Shown here: piece after piece, positions 34,450 through 43,464 of the stretch | Layout of the letters: each line of letters opens with the position of its first letter | How positions within the stretch are numbered: the first letter of the stretch is position 1 | Assembly (NCBI GenBank): GCA_015665315.1 | Contig: JADFAK010000179.1 | Coordinates: 1-45,484 of the forward strand | From: Flavobacteriales bacterium | GTDB taxonomy: Bacteria; Bacteroidota; Bacteroidia; Flavobacteriales_D; Sanyastnellaceae | Direction: 5' to 3' | DNA length: 45,484 bases | Translations under genes and position numbers: made by a program | The notes under the pieces: generated by a model | What the model was told of the DNA's origin: nothing | The model's input: the letters and a program-made list of their open reading frames with translations, nothing else | Database searches by the model: none

Positions 34450-35199
34450 TTACCATTCAAGACCAGGATAGGCTCTTTGTAGAAACTGCATTTCCGCCAA
34501 TATCAACCCAAGATGCTCAGTATGATTGCCTTGCTTGCCTCCACGTAACATCCAAACATCTGGTGCCTCAATAGTCAATGTAGCTTCTTTCAATGTGCGC
34601 TCGACGGTGTCCGACCAGATCTTCTTGATCTCCAACAAGTCTGGAGCTCCCCATGCACGTGCTTTTTCGTCAAGCTCATCGGCAATCATAAGTTCGCCCG
34701 TATATGGCCACAGCTTGTTCACCGATTCCTCCATGCGATCATGACTTTCAGCTGTGCCATCTCCTAGACGTACCATCCATTGAGCACTGTGCTTGAGATG
34801 GTATTTGGCTTCTTTGACCGACTTCAACGCAAAGTTCCTCAAAAATTCGTCTTCACTTTGAGTTAATGCTTCCAAGTAAGGAACCTGAAAGGCCGAAAAG
34901 AAAAACTGCCGCGCGATGGTCATTCCGAAATCGCCATTGTCGAGTTCTACGAGCAGACAGTTATAAAATTCGTGTGAATCGCGCTTGAATGCAATTTCAT
35001 CTTCGTCCTTTACGTCGCTTTCCAGCTCGGCATAGCGCTGATAGGCCATGCGCGCCTGTCCAATTAAGTCGAGCGATATATTGGTCAATGCAATATCTTC
35101 TTCCAATACCGGGCCATGACCGCATATCTCCGCAAGTCGTTGTCCAAGTATGAGCGCATTGTCTCCGATGCGCAATAAATATGATGAATAGCTATCCAT
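34450..35199 (-). CDS. paaC: Phenylacetyl-CoA epoxidase structural subunit PaaC
   Basis: The 249-residue product has a ferritin-like all-helical layout with the PaaC opening (LLRIGDNALILGQRLAEICGHGPVLEEDIALTNISLDLIGQAR) and the motif LKSVKEAKYHLKHSAQWMVRLGDGT. PaaC pairs with the catalytic PaaA in a heterodimer but has lost the catalytic di-iron role. Together with PaaB and the reductase PaaE it epoxidises the ring of phenylacetyl-CoA. It lies 45 nt after paaB and 12 nt before paaD on the same strand. Confidence 0.96.
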   Translation of the reverse strand: MDSYSSYLLRIGDNALILGQRLAEICGHGPVLEEDIALTNISLDLIGQARMAYQRYAELESDVKDEDEIAFKRDSHEFYNCLLVELDNGDFGMTIARQFFFSAFQVPYLEALTQSEDEFLRNFALKSVKEAKYHLKHSAQWMVRLGDGTAESHDRMEESVNKLWPYTGELMIADELDEKARAWGAPDLLEIKKIWSDTVERTLKEATLTIEAPDVWMLRGGKQGNHTEHLGLILAEMQFLQRAYPGLEW

Positions 35200-35244
35200 G
35201 CTTAATTCTTGTAAAAGTCAATTGATTTATAGTCTGCCACAGTT

Positions 35245-35535
35245 CTACATATGCCCAATCTCATCGGGGATATCGTAAAATGTTGGATGACGATAGATCT
35301 TATCGTTTGATGGATCATACATAATGTCCTTCTCGTCGGGCGATGAGGCGTGAATATTCGAGCTCTCTATAACCCAAATGCTTACTCCTTCCATCCGGCG
35401 AGTATACACGTCGCGTGCGTTTTCAATAGCCATTTCCTCGTCTGGAGCATGCAAGCTACCCACGTGCTTGTGATGAAGCCCTTGTTTACTTCGGATAAAT
35501 ACCTCCCATAGAGGCCAGTTCTTTTTGTCACTCAT
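35245..35535 (-). CDS. paaB: Phenylacetyl-CoA epoxidase subunit PaaB
   Basis: The 96-residue product has the typical opening WPLWEVFIRSKQGLHHKHVGSLHAPDEEMAIENARDVYTRR and the segment IWVIESSNIHASSPDEKD. PaaB is a small alpha/beta protein that bridges PaaAC units and is required for the active complex. It lies 13 nt after the paaA stop. Length and sequence are standard for the family. Confidence 0.96.
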   Translation of the reverse strand: MSDKKNWPLWEVFIRSKQGLHHKHVGSLHAPDEEMAIENARDVYTRRMEGVSIWVIESSNIHASSPDEKDIMYDPSNDKIYRHPTFYDIPDEIGHM

Positions 35536-35548
35536 GATTTCAATAGAT

Positions 35549-36487
35549 TCAAGCTACCTTACTAGTCTTTCTTTTATTGGCATACGCCGTTGCTGCCTCA
35601 CGCACCCAAGCTCCGTCATCGCTGGCTTTCTTGCGAGCTGCTACACGTTCTTTGTTGCACATGCCATTGCCTTTAACGACATTCCAAAACTCATCCCAAT
35701 CAATCTCACCCCAGTCATACTGACCTTTCTCCGCATTCCATTTCAAATCCGGATCTGGAATGGTCAATCCCAAGTACTCCGCCTGTGGGACGGTCATGTC
35801 GATGAATTTTTGACGCAATTCATCGTTGGAATGACGCTTGATTCGCCAAGCCATGTTTTGCTGACTGTGCGTGCTGTCTTTGTCAGACGGACCGAACATC
35901 ATAAGAGAAGGCCACCACCATCGATTCAATGAATCTTGCGCCATTTTCTTCTGCTCGGCGCTCCCTTGGGCCATCTTCATCATGATCACATATCCCTGAC
36001 GTTGATGAAAACTCTCTTCCTTACATATACGGATCATAGCGCGTGAGTACGGACCATAGGAGGTTCTTTGCAATGAAACTTGGTTCACAATCGCAGCTCC
36101 ATCGACCAACCAGCCTACCGCCCCGATGTCGGACCAGCTTAATGTCGGATAGTTGAAGATAGAAGAGTACTTAGCTATGCCATGGTTCAAGTCGTTGACC
36201 AAATCATCCCGCTCAACGCCCAATGTCTCAACTGCACTGTACAAATACAAGCCATGCCCACCTTCATCCTGAACTTTTGCCAGTAGAATGGCTTTTCTTT
36301 TCAAAGTTGGCGCACGCGTAATCCAATTGGCCTCGGGCAACATTCCTACTACTTCAGAATGTGCGTGCTGGGCCATCTGGCGCACCAAGGTCTTCCGATA
36401 TTGCTCAGGCATCCAATCCTTTGCCTCAATCTTCAACTCTTGCTGCACGTATGCTGAAAACTTGTCAAGCTGTTCTTGATTTTCCAT
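35549..36487 (-). CDS. paaA: Phenylacetyl-CoA epoxidase catalytic subunit PaaA
   Basis: The 312-residue product carries the di-iron ferritin-like ligand pattern of PaaA, with ligand candidates in [22 protein letters not shown] and [16 protein letters not shown] (Glu-x2-His type motifs), and [32 protein letters not shown] further on. It uses O2 and electrons from PaaE to form ring-1,2-epoxyphenylacetyl-CoA. The ATG at 36487 (MENQEQL) is preferred over one 21 nt upstream because it gives the usual N-terminus. It is the first gene of the paaABCD operon; a TAAACTTG sequence upstream (minus strand, about 36512) resembles a -7 box. Confidence 0.96.
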   Translation of the reverse strand: MENQEQLDKFSAYVQQELKIEAKDWMPEQYRKTLVRQMAQHAHSEVVGMLPEANWITRAPTLKRKAILLAKVQDEGGHGLYLYSAVETLGVERDDLVNDLNHGIAKYSSIFNYPTLSWSDIGAVGWLVDGAAIVNQVSLQRTSYGPYSRAMIRICKEESFHQRQGYVIMMKMAQGSAEQKKMAQDSLNRWWWPSLMMFGPSDKDSTHSQQNMAWRIKRHSNDELRQKFIDMTVPQAEYLGLTIPDPDLKWNAEKGQYDWGEIDWDEFWNVVKGNGMCNKERVAARKKASDDGAWVREAATAYANKRKTSKVA

Positions 36488-36708
36488 ATGCTTCAATTTG
36501 TAATGCAAGTTTAGCCATTTTCGACCACTAATAAGCGGGTTTTTACAGTCTGAACGCTGAAATTAATCAACCTTCGTGTATACTTATCACCCATCACGAA
36601 TCCCTGTTATCCGCTTGTTTCCTGCATTCAAAACAATCTTACACAAAAAACGTTCAGCTTTTCCGTATCTAAAATGATTAGGATCATGTGACCCGTTGAA
36701 TGGATTAC

Positions 36709-36716
36709 TATTTTTG
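36709..36716 (+). promoter_or_regulatory. -7 box TATTTTTG of paaE; decides the start
   Basis: A full TAnnTTTG match lies downstream of the in-frame start at 36696, which is thereby excluded, and 18 nt before the ATG at 36735. A further ATG at 36729 remains possible. No good -33 element was seen. Confidence 0.55.
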
Positions 36717-36734
36717 TCCCCACAAGAAATGCAC

Positions 36735-37811
36735 ATGGCACAATTTGAAACTCTCACAGTAAAAGATATCATTCGCGAAACCGCCGACACTGTATCCGTT
36801 GGATTTGATGTACCAGAATCTCTCGCGAAGTCCTTCCAATTCAAACCTGGTCAGTACCTCACCTTGAGAAAGGATCTCAGTGGAGAAGATACTCGTCGCA
36901 GCTATTCGATCTGCTCAGGAGTAGGTGAGTCTCACCTGCGCGTAGCGATTAAGCAAGTGGAGGGCGGACTGTTCTCAACTTTTGCCAATAAGGATCTTCA
37001 AGTGGGTGAAACGCTTCAGGTCATGCCTCCTATGGGCAATTTCACGTCTGAACTACACCCCGACAACCAAAAGCATTACGTCTTGTTTGCCGCTGGAAGT
37101 GGCGTCACACCTATGATGTCTATCATCAAGTCGGTCTTGTTAATCGAACCAAAAAGTGAAGTTTCGCTTGTGTTCGGAAATCGCTATTTCAAGTCGATCA
37201 TTTTTCGAGACGAACTGGAAGACTTAAAAGATAGAAACCTCGGTCGACTGCGTATTTTTCACGTGTTGAGTGGCGAAATGAATGAAATTGACATGTTTGC
37301 CGGCCGCATCGATGGCGAAAAAACGGAGAAACTGTTTCAGACTTTCCTAAGTCCCGATCGCTGTGATGAGGTGTTTATTTGCGGACCAGAATCCATGATC
37401 AACGAGGTTTCTGCAGCCTGTGAGAAAGTGGGCATTGCCAAAGATCACATTCACTTCGAGTTATTTACTTCTCCGAAAGGGAGTTTGGACAAGGCGAAAA
37501 AAGTTGAGGTGGCCGATGAGCACAAAGGAAAGACTTGCCACGTTGATATTACACTTTATGGTCAGCAATGGGAGTTTGACATGCCTTTCGATAAACCAAT
37601 TTTAGAAGCGGCCATAGACAAAGGTCTGGATCTTCCATTCTCATGCAAAGGTGGTATGTGCTGTACGTGCCGCGCCAAAATCGAAGAGGGAAAAGTAGAC
37701 ATGATGGTCAATTACGCCCTGGAGCCAGGAGAAGTGGACGCTGGATTCGTGCTTACATGCCAAGCGATTCCTAAATCGGATACCGTAAAAGTGAATTTCG
37801 ATCAGCAGTAG
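36735..37811 (+). CDS. paaE: Phenylacetyl-CoA epoxidase reductase PaaE
   Basis: The 358-residue product has an FAD-binding domain (R-x-Y-S motif, RRSYSICS around residues 54-61), an NAD(P)H-binding domain (FAAGSGVTPMMSIIKSVL and CGPESMI) and a C-terminal plant-type [2Fe-2S] ferredoxin domain with Cys304, Cys309, Cys312 and Cys342. It passes electrons from NADPH to PaaA. In E. coli paaE is the last gene of paaABCDE; here it is transcribed away from paaA with about 250 nt between the start codons. That gap may hold shared control sites, but no clear operator was found. Confidence 0.95.
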   Translation: MAQFETLTVKDIIRETADTVSVGFDVPESLAKSFQFKPGQYLTLRKDLSGEDTRRSYSICSGVGESHLRVAIKQVEGGLFSTFANKDLQVGETLQVMPPMGNFTSELHPDNQKHYVLFAAGSGVTPMMSIIKSVLLIEPKSEVSLVFGNRYFKSIIFRDELEDLKDRNLGRLRIFHVLSGEMNEIDMFAGRIDGEKTEKLFQTFLSPDRCDEVFICGPESMINEVSAACEKVGIAKDHIHFELFTSPKGSLDKAKKVEVADEHKGKTCHVDITLYGQQWEFDMPFDKPILEAAIDKGLDLPFSCKGGMCCTCRAKIEEGKVDMMVNYALEPGEVDAGFVLTCQAIPKSDTVKVNFDQQ

Positions 37812-37814
37812 GAT

Positions 37815-38771
37815 TTATCTACTTATTAATCCCATTTGACGCGCTATCCACCACGTAGAGTGAAAGTCAAAATCGGCCGAAAACATAGTGCGTTTTCCCC
37901 CTTGCCGTTCGCCATCACCGGGGTCTATCGCCAGTTGATGCGTGAGTTTGTCGATTTCAAGGTGGCTTACAATAGCCTCTCCCGTGGGCGCACAATATTC
38001 CTTCAATACAAGGTCTTCGCGGTCATCTATCAGCGACGAGCGCAAATGCTGGTCTCCCATACCATGCAATTCTACCCACTGCATACACGCTAGCCTACCA
38101 TTCTTCGGACTTACAATCGGATCCCTTGTACCATGAACCACTACCACATTGGGGTAGCGAACTACTTCAGTTCCCGATTGTCGGCGCACAGTGGCAGCCA
38201 GTTCTTCGGCCGAAAGGTCCTCCGGGTGAGTCATCGTTTTCATCGGGCGCAATGGACTCTCTGCCGCACCAAATGCTCCTCCTGCATAGATGCAACCGGC
38301 ATGAAATAATTCGGGATAATTGGCCATTAGGGCACTAGTCATAGCACCACCAGAAGATACCCCGTACACGAATACTCCGTCATCTTTGATGGCATAGTGT
38401 GTCTGCATATAGTCGATCATTTCTCGAATTGACCCCAATTCACCCTGACCGTCGTAGGTATCCTCCGCTTGAAACCAATTCCAACATCGAGAGGAGTTAT
38501 TCGACATCTTTTGCTGCGGATAGAGAATTCGAAATCCATGGCGGTCGGCAAGTTCGTTCCAGCCTGTCTGCTTTGCCAATTTCTCCGCGGTTTCCGAACA
38601 GCCGTGTATGGCAACTAGGAGGGGAGATGGGTCGTTTTTACCCAAAGATGCTGGTTCATACACGAACATGTCGCAATTGCCAAGATTGCTGCCGAAATTT
38701 TCGACTTCATCCAATGCATTTGCGCTTGTCGCTAATAGAACTGTAAGAAAGACTAAGGAAAATAATTTCAT
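37815..38771 (-). CDS. Secreted PHB depolymerase/feruloyl-esterase-type hydrolase
   Basis: The 318-residue product begins with a signal peptide (MKLFSLVFLTVLLATSANA) and follows the esterase PHB depolymerase pattern: oxyanion region LLVAIHGCSETAE, nucleophile motif G-V-S-S-G with Ser139 (FVYGVSSGGAMTSALMANYPELF), Asp in VVHGTRDPIV and His in DFDFHSTWW near the end. The His motif differs from the usual GMGHAW. Family members cleave short-chain polyhydroxyalkanoates, acetylated or feruloylated sugars; the substrate is uncertain. No T9SS sorting domain is present, so it is likely periplasmic. It ends 3 nt from the convergent paaE stop. Confidence 0.87.
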   Translation of the reverse strand: MKLFSLVFLTVLLATSANALDEVENFGSNLGNCDMFVYEPASLGKNDPSPLLVAIHGCSETAEKLAKQTGWNELADRHGFRILYPQQKMSNNSSRCWNWFQAEDTYDGQGELGSIREMIDYMQTHYAIKDDGVFVYGVSSGGAMTSALMANYPELFHAGCIYAGGAFGAAESPLRPMKTMTHPEDLSAEELAATVRRQSGTEVVRYPNVVVVHGTRDPIVSPKNGRLACMQWVELHGMGDQHLRSSLIDDREDLVLKEYCAPTGEAIVSHLEIDKLTHQLAIDPGDGERQGGKRTMFSADFDFHSTWWIARQMGLISR

Positions 38772-38803
38772 AAACGTACAAGAATATTACGCGTCAATTG
38801 GTG

Positions 38804-39247
38804 CTACTCATCGTCGAAAGAAACGCTTTCTTGCCCCAATGTAGGGTTGAACTGGAAGTAAAACATCATGAGTACCCAACCCATAGCCGCCAACATCAAC
38901 AACGAGAAAGGGAGGATATGATTGTGCTGCAAGAAAGTCGACATACCGGCCATCGTCCACTCGGGCATGAGCAAGTTGTACAGTGGAAAAACAGATGCGA
39001 TGGCCAAAAAGATCATAATTAGGCTTTGTAATTTCCTAAGCGGACAATACAATCGGGACATCACACGCTTCACGGCAACGTAAAATACAGCCCATCCACC
39101 TACGAGTAAACCAAGCGTATTCCACGTCATGGGGCAGTTGAGTTCAGTGCATTGAGATTTGGCTACATACCAAAGAATCAGACTGATAACTCCAGATGTG
39201 ATGATGACCACGCGCAGGACACTCCACCATTTACGAATAAGTTCCAT
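38804..39247 (-). CDS. Small membrane protein of unknown function
   Basis: The 147-residue product has four likely membrane helices (VVIITSGVISLILWYVA, WNTLGLLVGGWAVFYVAV, SLIMIFLAIASVFPLYNLL and FSLLMLAAMGWVLMMFYF) and an acidic C-terminus. A Cys pair lies in the first loop (CTELNC). I do not recognise the family. A TAAATTCG box (minus strand 39259-39252) ends 4 nt before the ATG, and the esterase gene follows 32 nt downstream on the same strand, so they may be one transcript. Confidence 0.75.
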   Translation of the reverse strand: MELIRKWWSVLRVVIITSGVISLILWYVAKSQCTELNCPMTWNTLGLLVGGWAVFYVAVKRVMSRLYCPLRKLQSLIMIFLAIASVFPLYNLLMPEWTMAGMSTFLQHNHILPFSLLMLAAMGWVLMMFYFQFNPTLGQESVSFDDE

Positions 39248-39334
39248 GCTACGAATTTACCAAATGAAAGTGTATGTTGAGGTTCAATTGTGAATTGTTG
39301 TTTTTTAATTAATCACAAGACAAAAAGACTATTC

Positions 39335-41926
39335 CTAATTCCGGATGAAACGCCCTATGATCTGACCATTTGAGGTACGAATGCAGTACGGACCAGAGGC
39401 TAGATTGCCAATGTTGACCGATAACTTCGACACATGTTGTGAGTTGTTGATGTCAAGTACAATTTGGCCAAGAGTATTGTATACGAGTAATTGACTAAAT
39501 GTTGCACAGCCAACTATCGTTATCTCCGATTGAGCAGGGTTTGGAAATACAATGAGTTGAGAATTTCTCAAATCCATCGTACTGGTGAGCATAAAGGTTT
39601 CCTGCAAGGTGCAGCCCATACTGTCGGTCACTAGAACGCTGTACTCGCCTGGGATTACGTCGATCAAATCGGCGGTATCGTGGTCGCCCGGGGTCCATAG
39701 GAAAGTGTATGGTTCGGTACCGCCTAGGACAAGTAATTCGATAGTTTGAGTCCCTTCAATTGTGCCTTCCACGATGTTACTGTTGGCAGTCAATTCCACT
39801 GGAGCAATCAATTCAAAATTAGTTTGCCATGCACAATTCAAGGAGTCTGTTATTGAAAAGCCAAACTCCCCAGCGCCCATAATAGTAGGATCAAAATCTA
39901 CAAAGTCAATGGTGTAATCTCCAGCTCCACCTTGTATAGAGTCGATAATCAATAATCCATCTTCTGAATCGAAACAAGTGGGATTCATTGTCGAATAGTA
40001 AACCAACAGTGCATCTGGAGATGCTAGCAGAATGGAGTCGGCGTGGTGGCAACCAAAAATATCTGTCAGCAGGTAGCTGGCGTACCCCGCATGAAGACTG
40101 TCAATTGAAATTCCCGAATGACCGTTGTGCCAAACGATGCTATCGACTACAGTACTGTCCAGTTGCAAATCGATTGTGCCGTTGTTGAAACCATAGCATG
40201 AAACTTCCTGAATTGAAGCTGAAATGCTAAGTGCAGGAGCATAGCTGATCGTAAACACAGGCGAATGCGCATACAATCCTAAATTGGTCCATGTTTCCAC
40301 ACTATAATCTCCTGGCTCTGTCACATTGATTGATGATGTAGTATCGCCTGTTGACCAAAGGTATTGATCCCAATCGCCCGCATCCAAGACGGCGCTATCA
40401 CCAGAACAAAGATAGTTTGAGGTCGAAGTGACTTGCGCAGATAGGGAGGAGCCTTCGGAATATATATACTTCTCGTTGGTAGGGACATCTAAGAAACGAT
40501 CGACATGCCCTGAGGGCCAGTGTACAACGACGCTGTCAGCAATTTCTGCTAATCCCAAACCAAAATGCTCTACCGCTGAATTTTGCCCAATATAGTTTTC
40601 ACCACAGTGGACAAAGGCTGAGTTCAATCCGTTACTGGAGTATACATCTATAATAGATCCAATTCCAGGGCGATTGCTTATAATTCCCTTCAATCCAATA
40701 CTTAAAAAGTTGCCACCTATGCCTAAATTTTGCCACAATTCGGTACCGAGTTCAGGCTCGCTATGCGTAACCACATCTTGGAATCCGTCGTTGTTGAGAT
40801 CACCTAAAGCAAGAGCATAGGAACGTCCGATGCTCTCCTCAATTCCAGCATTCGGAAAAATTTCGAAAGAATCTCCCGTATTCGTGTATAAGTAATGGTT
40901 GCCTTCTCCAAAAATAAGGGGGTCACTCAAAACCCAAAGGTCTTTCCGGCCGTCGTTGTCATAGTCGCTAAATGCACTTCCCCAGCAAAATGAGCCAACT
41001 GATACATTTTGCGATTCGGTGACATCAAGGAATCCTTCTTCTCCTTCTGCGAATTCGCTCATAAACAAGGCATTGCCAGTGATCGTGTTGGTCACATAAA
41101 TATCTGGATATCCGTCGTTGTTGAAGTCGTCGACTGTGTTACTCATAGACCACATATCATAGTCAACGTCGTAGAACCCGCTCACATTCGTAAAATGGTC
41201 GCCATCATTTCTATAGAAGTTATTTGTGTATCCAGTCCGGTCGTTGATGATAAAGAGGTCCTGGTCACCATCTCGATCAACATCGAAAAAGGTCGACTGA
41301 AAACTGGGCTGATAGCCATTCTCTACTCCCCAAATACTAGTCTCGTCAATAAAATTCCCAGCTTGATCGGAAACGTAGAGTATGTTCGTAAATCCGCTGT
41401 CGGTCTGATAATACCGACAAATGTACAGGTCCAACCAACCGTCATTGTTGACATCTCCAAAACTGGATCCAGCGCAATTGGCTACTGTATTGGCAATGCC
41501 CACTTCTGCAGTGACATCTGTCATTAACATATCGCCATTATTCTGATATAGGACTACATTTGAAGTGCCAGTGATAAGTAAATCATTGTCGAAATCGTTG
41601 TCGTAGTCTATCCATATGATGCTTTTTGCGTCTCCGTCAAAAGCAACTTGAATTGTTAAAGGCTCAAAAGTCCCATCTCCTAGATTGCGGTATATTTTTA
41701 TCCCATTGTTATGTGAACCAAGAGTAATGTCGTCCCAACCGTCTCCATCAATGTCATAAATGCTCGCTCCATTTCCGAATACCCCGTCGCACCATGCATT
41801 AATCCCACTCAACGCTGTGATATTCTCATAGCCTTGCGCTGACATATCAATAGATAGGAGGCAGAGTATATTCCAAAGAATTACTCTTAGCGGCGTTAGA
41901 AGAAGAGAATTTTGATTAAGGTTCAT
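39335..41926 (-). CDS. Secreted FG-GAP/ASPIC-UnbV protein with SprB-like repeats and T9SS sorting domain
   Basis: The 863-residue product has a signal peptide (ending near LLSIDMSAQG), about seven FG-GAP calcium loops in residues 45-390 (DIDGDGWDD, DVNNDGWLD, DVDRDGDQD, DFNNDGYPD, DYDNDGRKD, DLNNDGFQD) and an ASPIC/UnbV domain at about 415-490 (IVEVYSS-like GSIIDVYSSNG, VVHWPSGHVD). Then come an Ig-like segment and two or three SprB-like repeats (VSCYGFNNGTIDL, PTCFDSEDGLLIIDSIQGGAG, GGTEPYTFLWTPGD), as found in gliding adhesin SprB. A type A sorting domain (VFPNPAQSEITIVG) ends it. It is a more distant relative of the tandem FG-GAP pair at 23-28.7 kb. Confidence 0.9.
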   Translation of the reverse strand: MNLNQNSLLLTPLRVILWNILCLLSIDMSAQGYENITALSGINAWCDGVFGNGASIYDIDGDGWDDITLGSHNNGIKIYRNLGDGTFEPLTIQVAFDGDAKSIIWIDYDNDFDNDLLITGTSNVVLYQNNGDMLMTDVTAEVGIANTVANCAGSSFGDVNNDGWLDLYICRYYQTDSGFTNILYVSDQAGNFIDETSIWGVENGYQPSFQSTFFDVDRDGDQDLFIINDRTGYTNNFYRNDGDHFTNVSGFYDVDYDMWSMSNTVDDFNNDGYPDIYVTNTITGNALFMSEFAEGEEGFLDVTESQNVSVGSFCWGSAFSDYDNDGRKDLWVLSDPLIFGEGNHYLYTNTGDSFEIFPNAGIEESIGRSYALALGDLNNDGFQDVVTHSEPELGTELWQNLGIGGNFLSIGLKGIISNRPGIGSIIDVYSSNGLNSAFVHCGENYIGQNSAVEHFGLGLAEIADSVVVHWPSGHVDRFLDVPTNEKYIYSEGSSLSAQVTSTSNYLCSGDSAVLDAGDWDQYLWSTGDTTSSINVTEPGDYSVETWTNLGLYAHSPVFTISYAPALSISASIQEVSCYGFNNGTIDLQLDSTVVDSIVWHNGHSGISIDSLHAGYASYLLTDIFGCHHADSILLASPDALLVYYSTMNPTCFDSEDGLLIIDSIQGGAGDYTIDFVDFDPTIMGAGEFGFSITDSLNCAWQTNFELIAPVELTANSNIVEGTIEGTQTIELLVLGGTEPYTFLWTPGDHDTADLIDVIPGEYSVLVTDSMGCTLQETFMLTSTMDLRNSQLIVFPNPAQSEITIVGCATFSQLLVYNTLGQIVLDINNSQHVSKLSVNIGNLASGPYCIRTSNGQIIGRFIRN

Positions 41927-42278
41927 GATTTAATTTCGACAGTATGAAGATACGAAAAGGACTTCTATTGGAATAAATATTTTTGGCTGCTACGTCAGAT
42001 CCCATTCCGGTTGCGCTACATATTCGAAAGTCCTTGTCACTCTATATATTCTCCTCTAGTGATAGCAAGAGCAACTTATTTTGTACCAGTGGTTCCTTGA
42101 ATAAATCGGTGTCTGAATTGATTGTTCAAGGAACAGTAAGTAGATAGCCATATTTAGTCGGTCATGGTTAATTGTTTAGGGGAGGCCAAGTTGTGAAATA
42201 GGTCATTTTTAAAAAATATCCATGGAGTCAAACATACGATTTCCAGATTTTTCGAGTTGTGTAGTCAAACCAGAATCC
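41927..42278 (+). other. Intergenic stretch of 352 bp with a hairpin
   Basis: This gap lies between divergently transcribed secreted-protein and lipoprotein genes. The lipoprotein frame is open from 42222 but that part lacks a signal peptide. The only clear structure is the inverted repeat at 42092-42134. Confidence 0.6.
42092..42134. repeat. Perfect 10-bp inverted repeat with 23-nt loop
   Basis: GTTCCTTGAA (42092-42101) pairs with TTCAAGGAAC (42125-42134). The loop can add an AATC/GATT pairing. No U-run follows, so it is not a standard terminator; it could be a leader structure or a binding site. Confidence 0.55.
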
Positions 42279-42905
42279 ATGAAGTACCTGTTTCCCTTAT
42301 TTGTAGGTGTGCTTGCAATTACTGCTTGCAAAAAAGAAGTCATCGATTGTCCTCAAGAATCCCCCACTATTTCGAAGAATGCGTATTATCCCTTGGAGAT
42401 TGGCAATTATTGGATTTATGAATTTCAAACCTATTTGCCAGATGGATCGACTTCAGGCACAATATCCATGGATACCTTGAAAGTTGTGGGCGACACAATT
42501 ATAGATGACAATTCCTTTTTCGTGATTCACACTGATAAGCCAACGTCGAATGGGGTGTGGTATTTGAGAGATGATGAAGGCTCAATTCTCACTAGGTATG
42601 GGTCAATGGTCTTGCCTCCAAGTCCGACTGAAGAAAGTTATAACGAACATCATTACGTCCTTGGAGATTCAGATACCTTGTTCTATTACTACGACAAATT
42701 TCCGCTTAAAGAGTTGGTTGAAACCAATTTTGGTGAAGAAGAATGCATGCGTCAGGAAGCTACTCATATTGTCTATCCGTTGGCCGAAAACAATGAGGTC
42801 GTTGACATCTCCTATTTTGCCAGTTTTGGCCCGGTTCAACGGAGCTACGCGTATGTATCAGGTGCTAAAATGATTGGAACGTTGGTGGACTACCACATAG
42901 AGTAA
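42279..42905 (+). CDS. Lipoprotein of unknown function
   Basis: The 208-residue product starts at ATG 42279 with a signal and lipobox AITAC (Cys17); an ATG 57 nt upstream (42222) would bury the signal and is rejected. The mature part begins with a short linker and the motif YYPLEIGNYWIYEF, which is frequent at the start of Bacteroidota lipoproteins with a beta-rich body. No catalytic motif is visible. It converges with the DinB-like gene, whose stop lies 7 nt away. Confidence 0.8.
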   Translation: MKYLFPLFVGVLAITACKKEVIDCPQESPTISKNAYYPLEIGNYWIYEFQTYLPDGSTSGTISMDTLKVVGDTIIDDNSFFVIHTDKPTSNGVWYLRDDEGSILTRYGSMVLPPSPTEESYNEHHYVLGDSDTLFYYYDKFPLKELVETNFGEEECMRQEATHIVYPLAENNEVVDISYFASFGPVQRSYAYVSGAKMIGTLVDYHIE

Positions 42906-42912
42906 AAAGGAT

Positions 42913-43452
42913 TTACCCCATTTTCATTTCAATCTTCACACGATCAAGCTGATGCATGTGATGATAAATGTGGTGTGTCAAGAAATCCATCGTTTGCCAT
43001 AGATTCAATCGGCCAGCATACGGGTGCTTGAACAATAGTCGGTCGTAAAATTCCTCAGGAAGTTTGTCCAAGAACACGTCGTATTTCACGCGCAAAGCTG
43101 TCCAGTTATCCAATAATTCATCCAAGCTTGTCTGCCCCAAAGGCTCGGGCAATACTGCTGGAGCGGTCCATCGTTTGTCGGAAATCAGACTATCGTGTAG
43201 CTGATTGGCGGCTTTGATATTTGAGGCGCCTGTTAATTCCAGACTTTCCCATCCGCCCAGAATCTTCTTTTTCATGTAGTTGAGCGTGCCGTATTCGGAG
43301 GTGATTATGTGCTCACAAATTTGAATAGGGTTCCAACCTCCATTTGCGCCTGTCGCTGACAATCCTTTTTCAGAGAAAGAATTCAGGTCGTTTACAAATC
43401 GATCCTTGGCTTGTGTAAATGAAGCATTTACTTTAATTATTGTCTGTGGCAT
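42913..43452 (-). CDS. DinB-like (YfiT/DinB superfamily) protein
   Basis: The 179-residue product has the four-helix DinB layout with the metal-ligand histidines in WNPIQICEHIITSEYGTL and in FLTHHIYHHMHQLDRVK near the end. Family members bind a divalent metal and many act as thiol transferases (bacillithiol or mycothiol dependent), often in stress; the actual substrate is unknown. A TAAATTTG box (minus strand 43464-43457) ends 4 nt before the ATG and its first three bases are the stop codon of the upstream elaA gene. Confidence 0.87.
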   Translation of the reverse strand: MPQTIIKVNASFTQAKDRFVNDLNSFSEKGLSATGANGGWNPIQICEHIITSEYGTLNYMKKKILGGWESLELTGASNIKAANQLHDSLISDKRWTAPAVLPEPLGQTSLDELLDNWTALRVKYDVFLDKLPEEFYDRLLFKHPYAGRLNLWQTMDFLTHHIYHHMHQLDRVKIEMKMG

Positions 43453-43456
43453 GCTG

Positions 43457-43464
43457 CAAATTTA
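43457..43464 (-). promoter_or_regulatory. -7 box TAAATTTG of the DinB-like gene, overlapping the elaA stop
   Basis: Full TAnnTTTG match on the minus strand, 4 nt from the ATG at 43452. Its TAA is the elaA stop codon. No convincing -33 element was found. Confidence 0.5.

Noticed and set aside
36550-36657. Inverted pair CTGAACG (36550-36556) and CGTTCAG (36651-36657) between paaA and paaE as an operator
   Set aside because: Only 7 nt match and the spacing is about 94 nt, well within chance for a 250-bp region.
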